Positions 1 through 13,187 of a DNA stretch of 64,000 nucleotides are shown piece by piece. Each line of letters begins with the position of its first letter. Positions within the stretch are counted from its first letter, which is position 1. The notes under the pieces were generated by a model. That model worked only from the letters and a program-made list of their open reading frames with translations, did not search any database and was not told where the DNA came from. Position numbers and translations under genes: made by a program. Source of the DNA: Allacma fusca (Eukaryota; Arthropoda; Collembola; Symphypleona; Sminthuridae); NCBI GenBank assembly GCA_947179485.1, contig OX359249.1, positions 6,696,001 to 6,760,000 of the forward strand, given 5' to 3'.

Positions 1-185
1 CAAAATGACCAATTGCAGAGTCGAGTTAAGTAAATGAATGGAAAAAGTACCTGCCAAAGTTTCCCTTCCATAATATAAATAATAAGGGGAACGTCCTTCC
101 AGTCGGACTTTTCCATCTGATATCATCTCATCGTTTGTTATTATTGTCTCCATGTTTGATTATGAGAGTCCTAACTGTTCTTATG

Positions 186-188
<3 letters not shown>

Positions 189-217
<29 letters not shown>
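189..217. repeat. (CT)14 microsatellite
   Basis: Uninterrupted CT dinucleotide array read directly from the sequence. Confidence 0.95.
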
Positions 218-219
<2 letters not shown>

Positions 220-1625
220 TTCGTCCACTATTTCAGATACATATGCACTACACTGTACACGCATGCATTCAAATATAAAATTATATTGCAAATTACATAT
301 AGCACCAGTAAGGACCACACAGACTCCCAGACTTGAGTAAAATGTATGACTTCCGACTTACTCCTATCTCCAGTGAGACATTATAATTTCCTCCAAGGAC
401 AGACAAAGATACTTGAGCAAATTCATTCCCAATCATAAGAAAAAATGTTTGTTGTCAAAGCGAAAAGGCCAGGCCATTGGTAACTGTAGGAGAGAAAGAA
501 ACCGGGGGAAAATGGCTCTTGTACTATTTTGAAGGGACAAGGGAGAACAAGGAATCTTTTAGCAAGTTGTGCAAAAGAGAGTCAAGTTGGAATAAATGGT
601 CGGAGCCTGCAAAAAAAAAAAAGCATTAGTAAGTTTCACTCGGAGAGAAGATACTCGCACGTGCTTATTGCACTGCGCACATTGTAGTACCGTCCAGGCC
701 TCGTAATGAATTGATACAAGCGTTCATTTTCCCCGGCTTTGGATTTATAGAAAAGAAACACATCCCAATTTTAATAGAGGCACCACTATGAAGCCCACGA
801 CTCAGGATGGTAAGTATTCCTGCAAAGTGTACGCAATTTAGGATAATTGTACCTATGCATATGCATACATACCCACACTTATATATACATATATGGTCAT
901 ACTCCCTGGCAGTGCAGACTCGAAGACCCAATAGGTTCTGTTTATGCGTAGTCTCACCCGGACTTCATTTGCTAGTCAGTTCTTTTAACCTGACTTTAAT
1001 TGCATCTCAAATTAAGGGAAAAGATGCGGAGGGAGATAAATAAGAGGATCCTATTAAGTAACACGGTATTATATATTCATGGCAGGGTAGAGGAAGGAGC
1101 GATCAAAAGAAAATTATTTTTCCCACTTGGACACAACCTACTACAAGGTTAGATGAGAGAGTGAGGGAGATGAAGAAGAAAAAAAACTCCACTCACTATA
1201 TATGTATTCTACCTATAGATACATACATAGATATATTTAGATAGATAGATATGCATGCCTGATATTGCTCCAGCATCTGGAATTTCTTCAAAGCCCCCAT
1301 TACCACCAATGTGGATGTGAGTAATCTTAATATTTGACTGTCTCAAAGAAATTCTCAGACCTTTTCCTACATATTATGTACACACATACATACATACATA
1401 TGTACATACACTCATGGACACCCTCATGGGAGAGGAGTCAGGGAACTTGTTACGTTCATAGGTACGTGAATCCAAGGGTTGTTATGGTGATGCGATGATT
1501 CTCGGCAATGAATGAGCCATTCACGCTTTCCAATTACATTTCAGTTTAATCCAGAGCATACCTCCGTGTGTGCCCATTTAATCAAGTTCAATTACCAGTC
1601 GATTTAATTAAACTGTGAGTACAGA

Positions 1626-1662
1626 AGAGAGAGAGAGAGAGAGAGGGAGGGAGAGAGAGAGG
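1626..1662. repeat. GA microsatellite with GGGA interruptions
   Basis: GA array with an internal GAGGGAGGGA interruption, about 37 bp. Confidence 0.93.
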
Positions 1663-3269
1663 CAGTCATAACATTTTCTTCTTTTCATCATCCTCCTTCA
1701 ACCCACAGGAACTACACATACCATCCAAAGTGCCAAAAACCCGGAATGCCCAATTCACAAAGTTATTTCTTGCCAATGATTCCATTCAATCCCGTCACAC
1801 TCCTCCAACCCTCTTATTTAGCGTCTTTTACCTCATACTCATCCCTGTAACCTACGCAAGACCCTGCATACAAATTAGTAAAGATTTCAATGTCATGACA
1901 AAACACTTCACTGTACAATGTCACTATAGGAGCGACTCCAGAAGAGAGTGATCTTGAGTCTCTTATAATGGAATCTTAATTAAGATAAATAATTAATACA
2001 CATAAAGGAGCAAAATTAAAATTGGAGTAATTAATCGGAAGTTATGGTTCCTAATTTGGCCAATCATCGATGAAGAGGCACTAGATGTATTTTCGTTTCA
2101 AAGTAAATTGATCTATACATAACATTTTTACTAAAAGCAAAATGAACCATGCCATATACAAATTAAAAGGTATCATCTGTAGGGAAATTCATTGCAGAAC
2201 ATTTTCCTTTCAATCCTAAATCCTTCTAGTACGTTTTCCTCCTTCCGAGCAACGAAATGCTCATGCTAGGGAGTGTCTTTTAACGAGAGAGTATATGGTA
2301 TAGAGACAGTGTACAGGAGCAGAGTATTGCAAAGAACGATTCCAAGTCAAAGATATGACATATAGGGAACTTCACTATGAACAGAAACAACTTTTGACAA
2401 ATAGGAACCAAAACCGTAGTTTTTTTTGACATCCCTTCCCCGCGCCCAATCATCCTCATCAAAATTAAATGGCAGACAAGTGGAAACAATGAATTAAGGG
2501 CCAATTTTTCTTTACGAGAAAATCTCACAAGGTAGACTGAGACTCACGGAAGAGGATGTGAGGAGAAGGCCTGTGAGAGAAACGGGGTAGACCGCAATTG
2601 TGACCATTGCTTGATTAGCGCGAGGTGGAAGGGAGCGTGTGAAGTTGTATCAAAGTTTAATCAACTTCTGCACTCAGACTATTAACCCACAAGGAAAAGG
2701 ATGCACTTGAGTAGAAAGAAAATATTTTGACAGTCAGTCTGCTCAATAATTCCGTGTACCAAGTAAGTCTTCCGTCAGAGCCCCGCACTCCCACCCCTCC
2801 CCCCTCCCTCCACTACCCTATCATCCAGCACTACCTTTTAATCAATCTTGTCCGATTGAATTGAGTCAAGAGAGACGGAGGTGGAACCTCTCCAGGAACT
2901 TTACCCAGGAAAAGTGAGTGTGTGTGTGAGTTTATATGTGAGCCATTCTCTGAATAAGCATGACTCCAATGAGAAAGTTGAGCAACAACTTTGGCAGTGT
3001 GGAGTAGAGCACACTTTCATGCCTCCTTTTTTTCCCTTCTTATAGAACCACATCCTCAACAAGTTCTAACCTACTAATACTAATTCCAGATGAATGACTT
3101 CCGCGCCTAGACGATTCTTCAACTATGGGATTTTTTCCAACGTCCTCACAATTCTCCAGACTGTTCTCCCCACGGTAAGTTTTTATACTGCTCAGTGACC
3201 ATGTTTTCCCGCGCTTTCTAATTGTGACCAAACTTCCATGAACAGGGCTTTTTAAAGTGGGCTGCTTCA

Positions 3270-3273
<4 letters not shown>

Positions 3274-3315
<42 letters not shown>
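3274..3315. repeat. (TG)n microsatellite, about 20 units
   Basis: Pure TG array of about 42 bp, one of the longest GT tracts in the window. Confidence 0.95.
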
Positions 3316-3317
<2 letters not shown>

Positions 3318-3667
3318 CTATAGTCTATAGTACATACATATGCAAGGTTACGTCAGATATATGATTCATTTACCAATGCTACAAAGTTCCTCCCAACTTG
3401 AGACTTATACGTTTTAAAGCCAAGCTTAATAAAAGTTTCAAGAGGTTTCCCAACAAGAACTATGAAGAAGCTGACGAAAAGAGAAAAGAAAAGCAAAGCG
3501 GTTTCAAACAAGATTTGAATCATCTCAGTGTGGGAAAGGAGGAAGATGATGATGAGGACCTTCCATAACGACTCCAAGGTCTTCGAACCAACCAAGTTGA
3601 ACAAGGCCAAGAGAACAAACTTATTTAACTGCGATACATGCGGAACGTCTTTCTCTCTTGTTTCTCT

Positions 3668-3759
3668 TCTCTCTCTCTCGCTCTCTCTCTCTCTCGCTCT
3701 CTCTCTCTCTCTCGCTCTCTCTCTCTCTCTCGCTCTCTCTCTGTAGCTCGCTCTCTCTC
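3668..3759. repeat. CT array with regular CG interruptions (18-bp period)
   Basis: A CT array broken by single G substitutions at about 3680, 3696, 3714, 3732 and 3750, spaced 16, 18, 18 and 18 bp. The constant spacing shows an 18-bp higher-order unit that was probably copied as a block after the interruption arose. Confidence 0.9.
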
Positions 3760-4167
3760 AGTCACTCGGCATCTTGGGAAGGAGAAGGAACTTGTTAAGT
3801 CTATATTGATGGTTAAAGGTACGGTCTCACTCAGTCAGTCTCTCGTTCAAAGAATACTCAAAGCCCTTTGTCTGAATTTTATTCCATAGGATAAAAAGGC
3901 TGTTGAAAAGAGTTTTTCAAAGCGGGAAAACGTCAAACTCTTACTCCACTCTTACCATTCCGGCTACCACCAACTCAGAGACATAGTACTACTCTATTTG
4001 GTTTTTTTTTTCAGTTCAAAGCTAAAGTTTTAACTTGTGCATGCATCGCATTATATTTTACACATTTCTCACTTTCTCTTGCGTAACCCCGTCCAAAATC
4101 CATGTATGCATATAAGTATAGCTAGTATTTCACAAACCCTGACTCCCTCCCTCTCTTTTCACTCATC

Positions 4168-4201
4168 CTCTCTCTCTCTCTCTCGCTCTCTCTCTCTCTC
4201 T
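4168..4201. repeat. CT microsatellite, one CG interruption
   Basis: CT array of 34 bp with a single G interruption in the middle. Confidence 0.93.
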
Positions 4202-4648
4202 TATATGATGAGAATAAAAGTTTTCTTAACTGGTTGACTGACTAAGGCAGCCTGTAGGCACGCGCTGCCACAACATGAACTCACCGGCTGCGAAGATACA
4301 CGAGGTATTTCTTGTGCATACATTAAATGCGTGTTTGACATCAGCCAGGAACTCTCTGTCTCTCTTTCTCCCTTGCTCCTGCTTTAAAATAACATTGGGC
4401 ATAACTTGTCCTAATGAATAATGAAAATGAACCTCCAGAGCTGGTAAAAAGGAAGAGACGGTTACTCGGGGTTAAGTCATTCATGAGAGCAAAGTTGGTT
4501 TCGTTTTATACTGTCAACACATGTGAAATTTACACGTCTTTCATTATATTCCTATCACTTTCCCTTTCTCTCCTAATTTTCTCCTTCTGTCTTGTACTCA
4601 GCATTACTTTACCTTCCTCTCGCCCGGTCTTACTCTCTCACACTCTCA

Positions 4649-4670
4649 CTCTCTCTCTCTCTCTCTCTCT
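4649..4670. repeat. (CT)11 microsatellite
   Basis: Pure CT array that extends the chance frame running through this region. Confidence 0.93.
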
Positions 4671-4960
4671 ATTTCTGTTCTCTGTCTCATCTCTCTTACG
4701 CCCGCCGACTCCTCACGTCACAAGGAGTCGGAGGGAGGAAAAGAGTCGGGAAGAGACAGAAACTGTCTTAGGTCTGAAGCTCACTTGTTGTGTGATGATG
4801 GCTCGTAATAACTTGGAAAGTATCAAGTGGAACCGTTACCATGTATGGAAGTACAAGGGCAGGGGTAAGCCTGGGGAAAGTCATAGGTGGAGGAGAGTAA
4901 AATGTAATGTTACGTGAAGGCATGACGCGACGTACTTAATAGTGGGATATAAATATCCAA

Positions 4961-4991
4961 TGTGTGTGTGTGTGTGTGTGTGTGCGTGTGT
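4961..4991. repeat. TG microsatellite
   Basis: TG array of about 31 bp with one C interruption near its right end. Confidence 0.93.
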
Positions 4992-6744
4992 CTTTATAGT
5001 TAAGACAGGGAATACTAAAAGCTTCATTAGCACTGGCCACTTGAGGTTGATGAAGAATCCGTACGCTCTTAATGAGGACGTGCGAAGAATCAACGCTCTC
5101 AAGAGGCTTTCCTCAAGTCTGACTTTCCCTTCCCCTCTCCCTCTCACACTTCTTGCCCTTCTCTTCTTTCCCTCCCGAAAGGAGAGTGTACAAGCTGTTG
5201 TTACTGGGATGACATTCCAACAAAAGATTGTGGCTTCCCCAAGTCTCCTTCCACATTCTCTCACACTTATAACTTGCTCTTCAGCACTCTTGCCCGTAAC
5301 TCAAGCCCTTTTTCAGAATAAGTGGCAAATCAACAGCTAATTACTCCATTTGGCAGTCACCATTCTCCACGTTTTTTTTTAATTCCATTATTTCTATTCC
5401 GTCGCCTTCTTTATCAATTGACTCTTTTGTCTTCCCTCTCTGACTTTCTATTCCTCCTCCCTTTCTCTCCCCACCGTCTTCACTTTATCAGTCACAAAAA
5501 AAACTCTTGATTATGTCACTTCAGACGGAGATGAGTTCTCGCATCCGATTTCAATAATTATTATGATTTTCTCTCTCCTTTCCCCAAAACAAGTCCCACA
5601 CGCTGACTGTACTTGAGGACGAACTCTATCTCCTCCAAAAAAAAAGAACAAAACGAATCTGACTCACATTTTTGCAAAGGGCAAATATGCTAATATCTCA
5701 TTTACAGCTAGCGTCAAGCTCTCAAAAGATTTGCATATAAGTTCTTGGTAATTTGCAAGCCCCTCACAAAAACAGACTGTTAGAAAGCTCCTTTAAAATT
5801 AAAGCATGTATATACACAAATAGCAGTGGGCTTATTGCTCCTATACCCTCTCACCCTAAGAAAACACAAGTGTGTGCATATACTCATTTTAACATAATTA
5901 CCTAACTTTTATACAGGAGAGTGTAAACATACCAACAAATACTTGCTCATGTAAATTCCTATTGCCCCCACAGCCCAGAGTTCTATTCAGCACGGACGAT
6001 CCCTGTCAAATGGGAATGATAGATCACCCGAAGAAAACAGTACCATCTTTGACATGGATACTAATACAACGACCCCTCACCTTCCACAGTCAACGATGCT
6101 CAAGGTAAAGTGATCGCTGTGGGAGTACCAACAGTATCTAATCACATCAGCTATATAGTGGCTTCATAGACACGTAAATCCCTTCCCTTTCCTTCGATAT
6201 GCCCGCCACTCAATAACATATTTATTTACTTGTTAAATCCCACTCAAATGCTACAATACAGGGGACACCTACAGAGTTGATACTATTCGTCCCAAAATAC
6301 AAGACATCATTGAGATAGTCATAAATTCTCTTCATCTGGCTTCATGAGACAACGAACCGAGCAATAATAAATAATATGATGCACAATAATATACCCAATA
6401 CATGGGCGGTGGGGCAATTAAATATATAGATCTATGTACATGAACAAATGTATATGTGCATCTAAATTTAGACACCCGGAGGAAAGTTTCAAGCCTGGAG
6501 GAGCAAAATAGGTTGCATATAGTTCTAATTTTGTAAATAGTGTCTGCTATTACATTACCTACTGAAAATGAAAGGATGTTAGCAGTATGCCTGTAGGCAT
6601 GTAATCGGCTGGGAACCCACTTCCATACCGTCCGTAAGGAAGAGTCGGAGTAACTGGAGCATTTATGGAGGAAGTATTTAGTGCGAAATCCAGGCACTTG
6701 ATATTACTGAGCAAATATGGACATATTCTGTTAATCGTGAGAAA

Positions 6745-6801
6745 AGAGAGAGAGAGGAGAGAGAGTGAGAGTGAGAGTGAGAGAGAGAGAGAGAGAGAGA
6801 G
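6745..6801. repeat. GA microsatellite with GTGAGA units
   Basis: Imperfect GA array of about 57 bp with GTGAGA variants in the middle and a pure GA run on the right. Confidence 0.92.
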
Positions 6802-7924
6802 CGGAAAGAGAAAGGAGGGTCTTGAAACTCACTGTTGACAAACTCAATCATAATCAGAGTGTATTTAACTACAACTCGGGTCCTGATATATACGGGAGTG
6901 CCTACAGGTGCCTGGGAACCCCATGGAAACTAAAGGATAGGAAGATCTGTGTAAACATTAACTGGAATACATACTCCGGATTAGATTAAATGGATAAAAT
7001 CAAATTTATAGCGAGGCCCAGGGAAGAGAATGGAACGGTTGTGATAAGTAGATTTGCTCCGATTCCCGGAATCTCGTTAAATTTCCATATTCTAATAGCA
7101 AATAAAGTGTCTAATCTTTGTTTAAAACAAACACGTCCTCTCGGTCATTTCCAAATCAATCCGTTTCCATTTCCCTCCTCTTTATTTATCTACCACTTCC
7201 TCCATGTATAAGAACCATGGCAGGGCTTTACAAACACGGGTAGGAGCCCGTTTGTTCCTCTCCTCCCAAGTCCCAGGCACTCATTCCTCCCAATTCTTTT
7301 TTTATTTATAGAACAGAGCCTCCATTCATTCCATGGAAAACACTAGGAGTACATGGGATAGCTCTTAATATGTATATATAATTACATACAATTTAAATTC
7401 AATAAAACTTCCTCCCAAATTACTTCTGTCAACAGCGCACATGGGAGGTTTAACTGGGAGAAGAAAAAAAAAGGGAAGTAAAATCAGGTATAAGTCGAAA
7501 GCCTTTTAATTCTAATCTCATCCCGATGTTAAATCTGGGAATAATTTGACATCATATAATATAATAACTACATGGAAACTCAAACAAGTAGAAGTAACTA
7601 AATCCTGTTATGCACTTCAAAGACGTGGGCAAGTAGGTGGATATGATTACTACAAGTTGGGAAGGAGCGTCAAAGGCAAAGTATATCAACTCTGCTGAGT
7701 GGAGGAGAGTCGGTGCCGGAGGAAGAACCACACTGAAAGCGTAAAATTCATCTGAAACTGAGTATTTTCCAGGAGTTTACAATTATGTGAGAACTTGAGC
7801 CAATTTAGCCTTACCCAGCAACCCAGTTCCTGGGCCAAAGGCTCCCATGCAAATATTTTATATATGCGCTATTTTATTAAAGGTATCCTACATTATTTTT
7901 TTTTCTGTTACAAATTACAGGGGA

Positions 7925-7953
7925 ACCCCCCCACACACACACACCCACCCCCC
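7925..7953. repeat. C-run and CA tract
   Basis: A run of seven C followed by CACACACA and more C-rich sequence. Confidence 0.85.
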
Positions 7954-8485
7954 ACTCCCTCCTTCCTACATTAAAACTTGATGCTTCCAATTTTAATTTT
8001 CATGGGCTCCCCTTAATGTAACAAAATACTTCCACAGCATGCAATTTTCACTTGATAACGGGACTAAAAAGAATCATCTTCACTCTGCAAAAGTAGTTCC
8101 AAAGTAGCCCGACGCATTACAATGAGAGGAGGAAAGGAGGAAAGGAGGAGACATGGTAACTTGGGCACAGTAATTAAAATTTCAGAGTGCATCATCACAA
8201 GTGCACCTCTCCCTAATTAAATACATAGTTTCATTCACAATTAGTTCCCATGTCAGGGTAGACACTCGGTGGAATAGAAACCCGAGTGGAGTAAGGTGCC
8301 AGGACGACTCCAAAGATCAAGTACTGTGCTCAAACACTGTACTTGATAAACGACATGGAAGCAACAACGAGGAAGTCAGTTATGCTGTGCCGAGTCAAAG
8401 TGATGTTTTATCCCTGCACGTAGCCGGTGTGGAGTGGATAGTGAAGCTAAACCAGCAATTACAGTCGTCAGGTTGGTAGGAATCG

Positions 8486-8503
8486 TACCACTAGGAAGTG
8501 GTA
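8486..8503. repeat. 7-bp stem, 4-nt loop hairpin
   Basis: TACCACT-AGGA-AGTGGTA is a perfect small hairpin. It is likely chance at this length. Confidence 0.7.
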
Positions 8504-11153
8504 GACGAGAGCAAGGAAATGACACAAGTTGAGCACAATCCTCTGGTATACAGAGACATGTAGATACATACCTACTGTAGTCCTGAATTACAGTGAGAGA
8601 GTATGATATGACTCTTGTACCTACTGTAATGTTATCACCACTGGAAAGGGTCGTATCTAGTTCATTCCGAGTATATTATTGTATGATTTGAGCCAGTGTG
8701 TCTATATCTACATAAGGGCGAATGTTATGTATCTACCTATACATACACCTGTATTTCGATACATAATGAATGGGAAGGCATCTACTACACCTATTGGTAC
8801 TTGGGTATTTACGAGGGTAAAAGAGTTAAGTGAGAAGAGAGCCACAAACCAGTACATAAAACATTAACAAGACAAGTTCTGTGGTTTCAATTCCACATCT
8901 TCTCATTCTCAGTCTGACTCCTCCACGCGGACTACCACTACTACTACTTACAATTAGTTCCAGAGAGGAAATGATAAATTAAATAAATACATAGCTTAAG
9001 AAATGTGTGAGAGCGACAGAGTAAAATGTCAGCCTGGCTGTCACTGAAAGCAGTAAAACGTGGACCACGCCAACCCACAAAATTACGACCACAACAAATT
9101 CAAACAGTTGAGACGGGAGAGACTAATTTCGTATGCATAGGTAAAATGTTCGCGTCGACATTTCCTCAATGCCGTGCTTCACATAGTCAAGTATAACGTA
9201 ACAGTCCAAACTGGTTTCGTATTTCTTTCGATATCCATCCTGATTTCCCGCTGTTTTCCTCTCGTATATTAAACTTTCATAATATTACATAGCCTCATGA
9301 ATACGAAATATGAATAGGAAATTCTCAATGTCTGTATCATAAATATTTCTATTTTCATTCCAGCACGATTTTCTCAACTTCCCGCCTCTATAGGATACGC
9401 AACTAAATATCCCCTTGACAGTCAATATATATTCACTCCCTATATGACAAGGCTTGTACATATAGGTACATGCATAGGTACATACAAATGATAGGGATAC
9501 AAAACAACACTACACATGCAAACATAACCACTCCCAACCGTAACACCACCAATGTAACATTTCAAATGGATCTGGATTCCAAAACCCTTTTGAATTCCCA
9601 GAAGATATGTTCAAAAAAAAAACAACTAGGATCATTTCAAAGGATCTCTCACGGAAATACTGTCTTACTTTGCAATTTCCCCCAAGACTTATTACCAGAG
9701 ACTTATTACTTTCGGTGATATTACTACAAGAAGAGAAGTGCAAATCAGTTGTCTCAGGATGGAACAAATCAACACAACAAATCAATCCTCTTTTCCCTCT
9801 CTATCACTCCCCCGTAGTTAAATTTAAAAGCTGGACGTATTAGCATTTCAACTTTTTTCCGCTCAATTTTTTTTTTTCCTTCCAGAAATTCGTTAAATGT
9901 AAATCCTTCTCATTCATGAAAGCAAAAAGGGACAATATGCAAGTGTAGCGTCGTATTTCAATCAACGACTATTTCCCTTCCTACACAAGACATAACCCCA
10001 TCAGACCATGATGAGTACAATAACAACATACATACTGATTCTAAGGCCACCTAGAAAAAAAAAGTTTCTCCCTTGACATTTGTATACTTCGAATGAATGC
10101 TGAGGTAATGAGAATTCTAATAACATGGAAAGTACCTCGTGTTCCTAACTTGTTTGTGAATTCAATATTTCATTTCCAGGGAATTACATTGCTTGTTTGC
10201 TTCCCAAAATTTCTGCAGAATGATGTTATCAATAGTGTACAAAAATCTACGTTCATGTAAGTTATGCTGGGAAGTATTCAGCATACCTATTCATAGTACA
10301 TATCATCATTTCACTAATAATATGAAAGATTGTAGCAATGTGTGTCATATTTATTCGAACATATTCTATATACGTAGATACCTATATGCAAAAGTAAATT
10401 TGCAGTTGAGAGGAAATTTTCGGGGTAATAAAGGCTGCACCAGGATTCATCCAAATTTCATGACTATAACACTCAACTTAATTGGATGGGTAAATTTGCA
10501 GGTGCAGAGTTGCAAATTTGATTTCCACATCCCTTTCAAAAGTATATATGTATATTCATGCCCCCTGATAAAATTGCACTCATGAGAGTAAGTTTTAAAT
10601 TGGCATCAGATTAAAGTTCGGAAAATATTTTGTAAGCATGCATCTAAACGTTAGGATTTTCTCTACAGGGAAATGCTCCAATTTATAGTAATTTAATTAG
10701 TACGTACTGCAATATGGAATAATTAATAGTAGCAACAACACCTCACGGAGAGACATCTACAATATTAACGATGTTTCTGGCTTTGAGCACTGCAAATGTG
10801 CATGCCTCACATGGCTCAAGTCCTCATTAATTATAACACTATTTCGAAAGTCATGTCCTTGTTGACTTCAAGTTCAGAGGGAAATTCCGCACGACTGTAG
10901 AACACTCGGGAAGGAGTCTTTTCAGAAACAATGGCATGGGCTGGGAATGGTACAGGGAAGCAAAGGTTAGTCAAGTCCAGTTACTAAAACAACAGCAGAC
11001 CATTTATTGTGAAATGATTTTTTTTTCCGAAAGGGGCAGAGTAAAGAAAACGTGACCAGTCAACATGAAGTCTGAACGGGAGATAGACGGGAAGACAAGT
11101 GCTACAAGACCAGTGTCGAGCATAGATGAGTGTCCTGCATGCATAGTCAAGTG

Positions 11154-11171
11154 TTTGTGTGTGTGTGTGTA
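11154..11171. repeat. Short GT microsatellite
   Basis: TTGTGTGTG-type tract of about 18 bp. Confidence 0.85.
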
Positions 11172-11379
11172 TCCTCACTATATGTAGGTCGGTCTGAGGT
11201 AACAGATTCCAAGATCAGATCAGGTGAGGACTCACTATAATTTAGTATCTCGTTCTTCCCTGCTGACTACACGCATTTCAATGTCACTTCAACTTCCATG
11301 CCTCAGGTGTGAATCGTTATAGTTTACGTGGTTAAAATTGATTCAACCAGATCAATATCAACTTGTATCAGTTCCTGCA

Positions 11380-11395
11380 GACACACACACACACA
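11380..11395. repeat. Short CA microsatellite
   Basis: Pure AC tract of about 16 bp. Confidence 0.85.
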
Positions 11396-12134
11396 TACGA
11401 GAAATAGGAGTCCGAGGCACAATAAGCCAACTCACTCTCTCACTACTGAATCGTTGCCTCTGCCTCTGTTCAAGTAAGTCCTCCATATAAATACAGCCAA
11501 AGGGACAGAGAGTCAGCTGATCCGACAACCTCAATTCAATCATTTCAATTCTCCATCATTTCTAAATTAAAGTCAAATCATATCCAATCCAAATCTCCAA
11601 ACTGATGCATCTCCACTGCTCACGCTCCTTCCTTGTTCCTAAAGGCAGGGATTCCTCTCAACTTCCAATAAATTCTCCACTCCAGAAATCTCTTCAGACT
11701 AGCATGACCTTTGCTAAATCCATGGTACTGGTTTTTTTTCCTTTTTACTCAGAGCTTATACTGATATTGGATTGAGTTCCAATCCTCCTTGTCACATTTT
11801 TTATTTCTCCTACTTTAATTTGACTCGTACTCTCAGCCCTTAAAACTCTTCGGTAAAAAGCAATTCTCGAATCTTCTCATTTCAAAAACTCTCTGCTAGA
11901 GATAAAAAAAATACTAACTACGATATTAAGAATAGCTGCTAAAAGGCATTAAAAACCGGGCTGGGAAATGTAATACTACTGGTACATGGAGAGGGATTCT
12001 AGATTCTAAGGAGAATTAAAGCCTGGAAGAGGAATTCCTGTACGCGCTTAAGAATGAGGAGAGATGAAGTGAAGAGCTTTCTGATGTTTGTAAGAAGAGC
12101 AAATATTTGTTGAACATGTGTAAAAATTGAAGTT

Positions 12135-12152
12135 GAGAGAGAGAGAGAGAGA
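12135..12152. repeat. Short GA microsatellite
   Basis: Pure GA tract of nine units. Confidence 0.88.
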
Positions 12153-12964
12153 CTGGGAAAAAAAGGGTTACAAACAATTCTGATGGTCAATCTATAGATA
12201 CATCACATGGACATCCCGAGAGATAAAATGTATGTAGACTTATCCCGTTTTTTCCTTCCCCATGTCTTCAATTCATGAGTGAAGCAACTCTTTTACATTG
12301 ATCTAGACCATATGCCTGTCCACTGCTCTTAAGTCCTCTTAAGTTGTTTTAGTCTGTGCTCAATTCATTTAGGAGGATTTTTGTAGGAACGTATCTGTAT
12401 AGGTATCTCCGCACAAGGTACCATCTACATGTACATATGTAATGTATTACATGTTATTTTTGTGTACGATACATAATGACATATGCATGAATGTAACTAT
12501 GTAATTATATGTACTGGAAGTGTGGGGATTTAGTATGCATGTGAGAGAACAAATATGAAATGTATATATCTACATACAGACCGTGAGGAACTGTGCTATC
12601 AAAGGATGTGATGGTGTAGGAAGCGTAAACTACAAAACGTACACATTACTTCACTCACACATGACTCAAACTAGATAAATACCTGGACTGTTGTAGAAGA
12701 TGTACATAAAAGATGAATGTGTCTCGAACTATCTTATCGGGAATCAGTACCTGAAAAACCGGTAAGAAGGCACATCATGAAACCCCTAGCAAATTACCCT
12801 CTCATTCCATGCCGTCATAACTGTTCGCTCCAACTTACCCTACACACACGATTATATCCCATGTCTATCTAACTCGTTAATCAATCCTCAAGTCATTAGT
12901 GGTTTCATGCAAAGTAAATTATGACTAACTAAACTTGCAAATGATTCATATTTTTTTCTTCTCA

Positions 12965-12965
12965 C

Positions 12966-13005
<40 letters not shown>

Positions 13006-13008
13006 TCT
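12965..13008. repeat. CT microsatellite
   Basis: CT array of about 44 bp with two CCCT interruptions, followed within 20 bp by an inverted repeat (13025-13079). Confidence 0.93.
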
Positions 13009-13024
13009 TATTCTCATCTCCAGA

Positions 13025-13079
13025 CTCCGTATCCCTTTAACAATTCATAACGTGGACCCATTCACACGTGGATACGGAG
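13025..13079. repeat. 10-bp inverted repeat with direct repeats inside
   Basis: CTCCGTATCC at 13025-13034 is the exact reverse complement of 13070-13079, with 35 bp between. The spacer region carries ACGTGGA twice (13050 and 13066), the second copy overlapping the right arm. It lies just right of a CT array. Confidence 0.8.
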
Positions 13080-13159
13080 AGCTAAATCCTCCGTCATTAT
13101 AATTGTTTCTCCGTCACACAAAAACTATCATAAAACAAATTACATGCTCTGATACATGC

Positions 13160-13187
13160 TCTCCCTCTCCTCTCTCTCTCTCTCTCA
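13160..13187. repeat. CT microsatellite
   Basis: Imperfect CT array on the left becoming pure CT on the right. Confidence 0.88.

Larger units (their letters stand above)
1..7000. other. Non-coding stretch rich in simple repeats
   Basis: No supportable gene. Apart from the GA/CT, GT and CT minisatellite arrays listed separately, this part holds short degenerate TACA and GATA tracts (near 1200-1252 and 1381-1410) and homopolymer runs of A (611-622) and T (4002-4011). Its longest open frame (4414-4917, plus strand, 167 codons from an ATG) runs through a CT microsatellite that supplies a Leu-Ser run, and the opposite strand is open over part of the same DNA, so I read it as chance. Distant UTR or intron sequence cannot be excluded. 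Confidence 0.6.

Noticed and set aside
4414-4917. 167-codon plus-strand open frame
   Set aside because: It runs through a CT microsatellite that supplies a Leu-Ser run, the opposite strand is partly open too, and no domain is recognisable.
4942-5340. 132-codon plus-strand frame
   Set aside because: It opens with GTG and its start is a Cys-Val run translated from a GT microsatellite. A frame of similar length exists on the other strand.
8877-8900. TGTGG-TTTCAATT-CCACA resembling a tRNA T-arm
   Set aside because: The loop is one base too long, the consensus GGTTCRA is not met, and no upstream tRNA structure fits.
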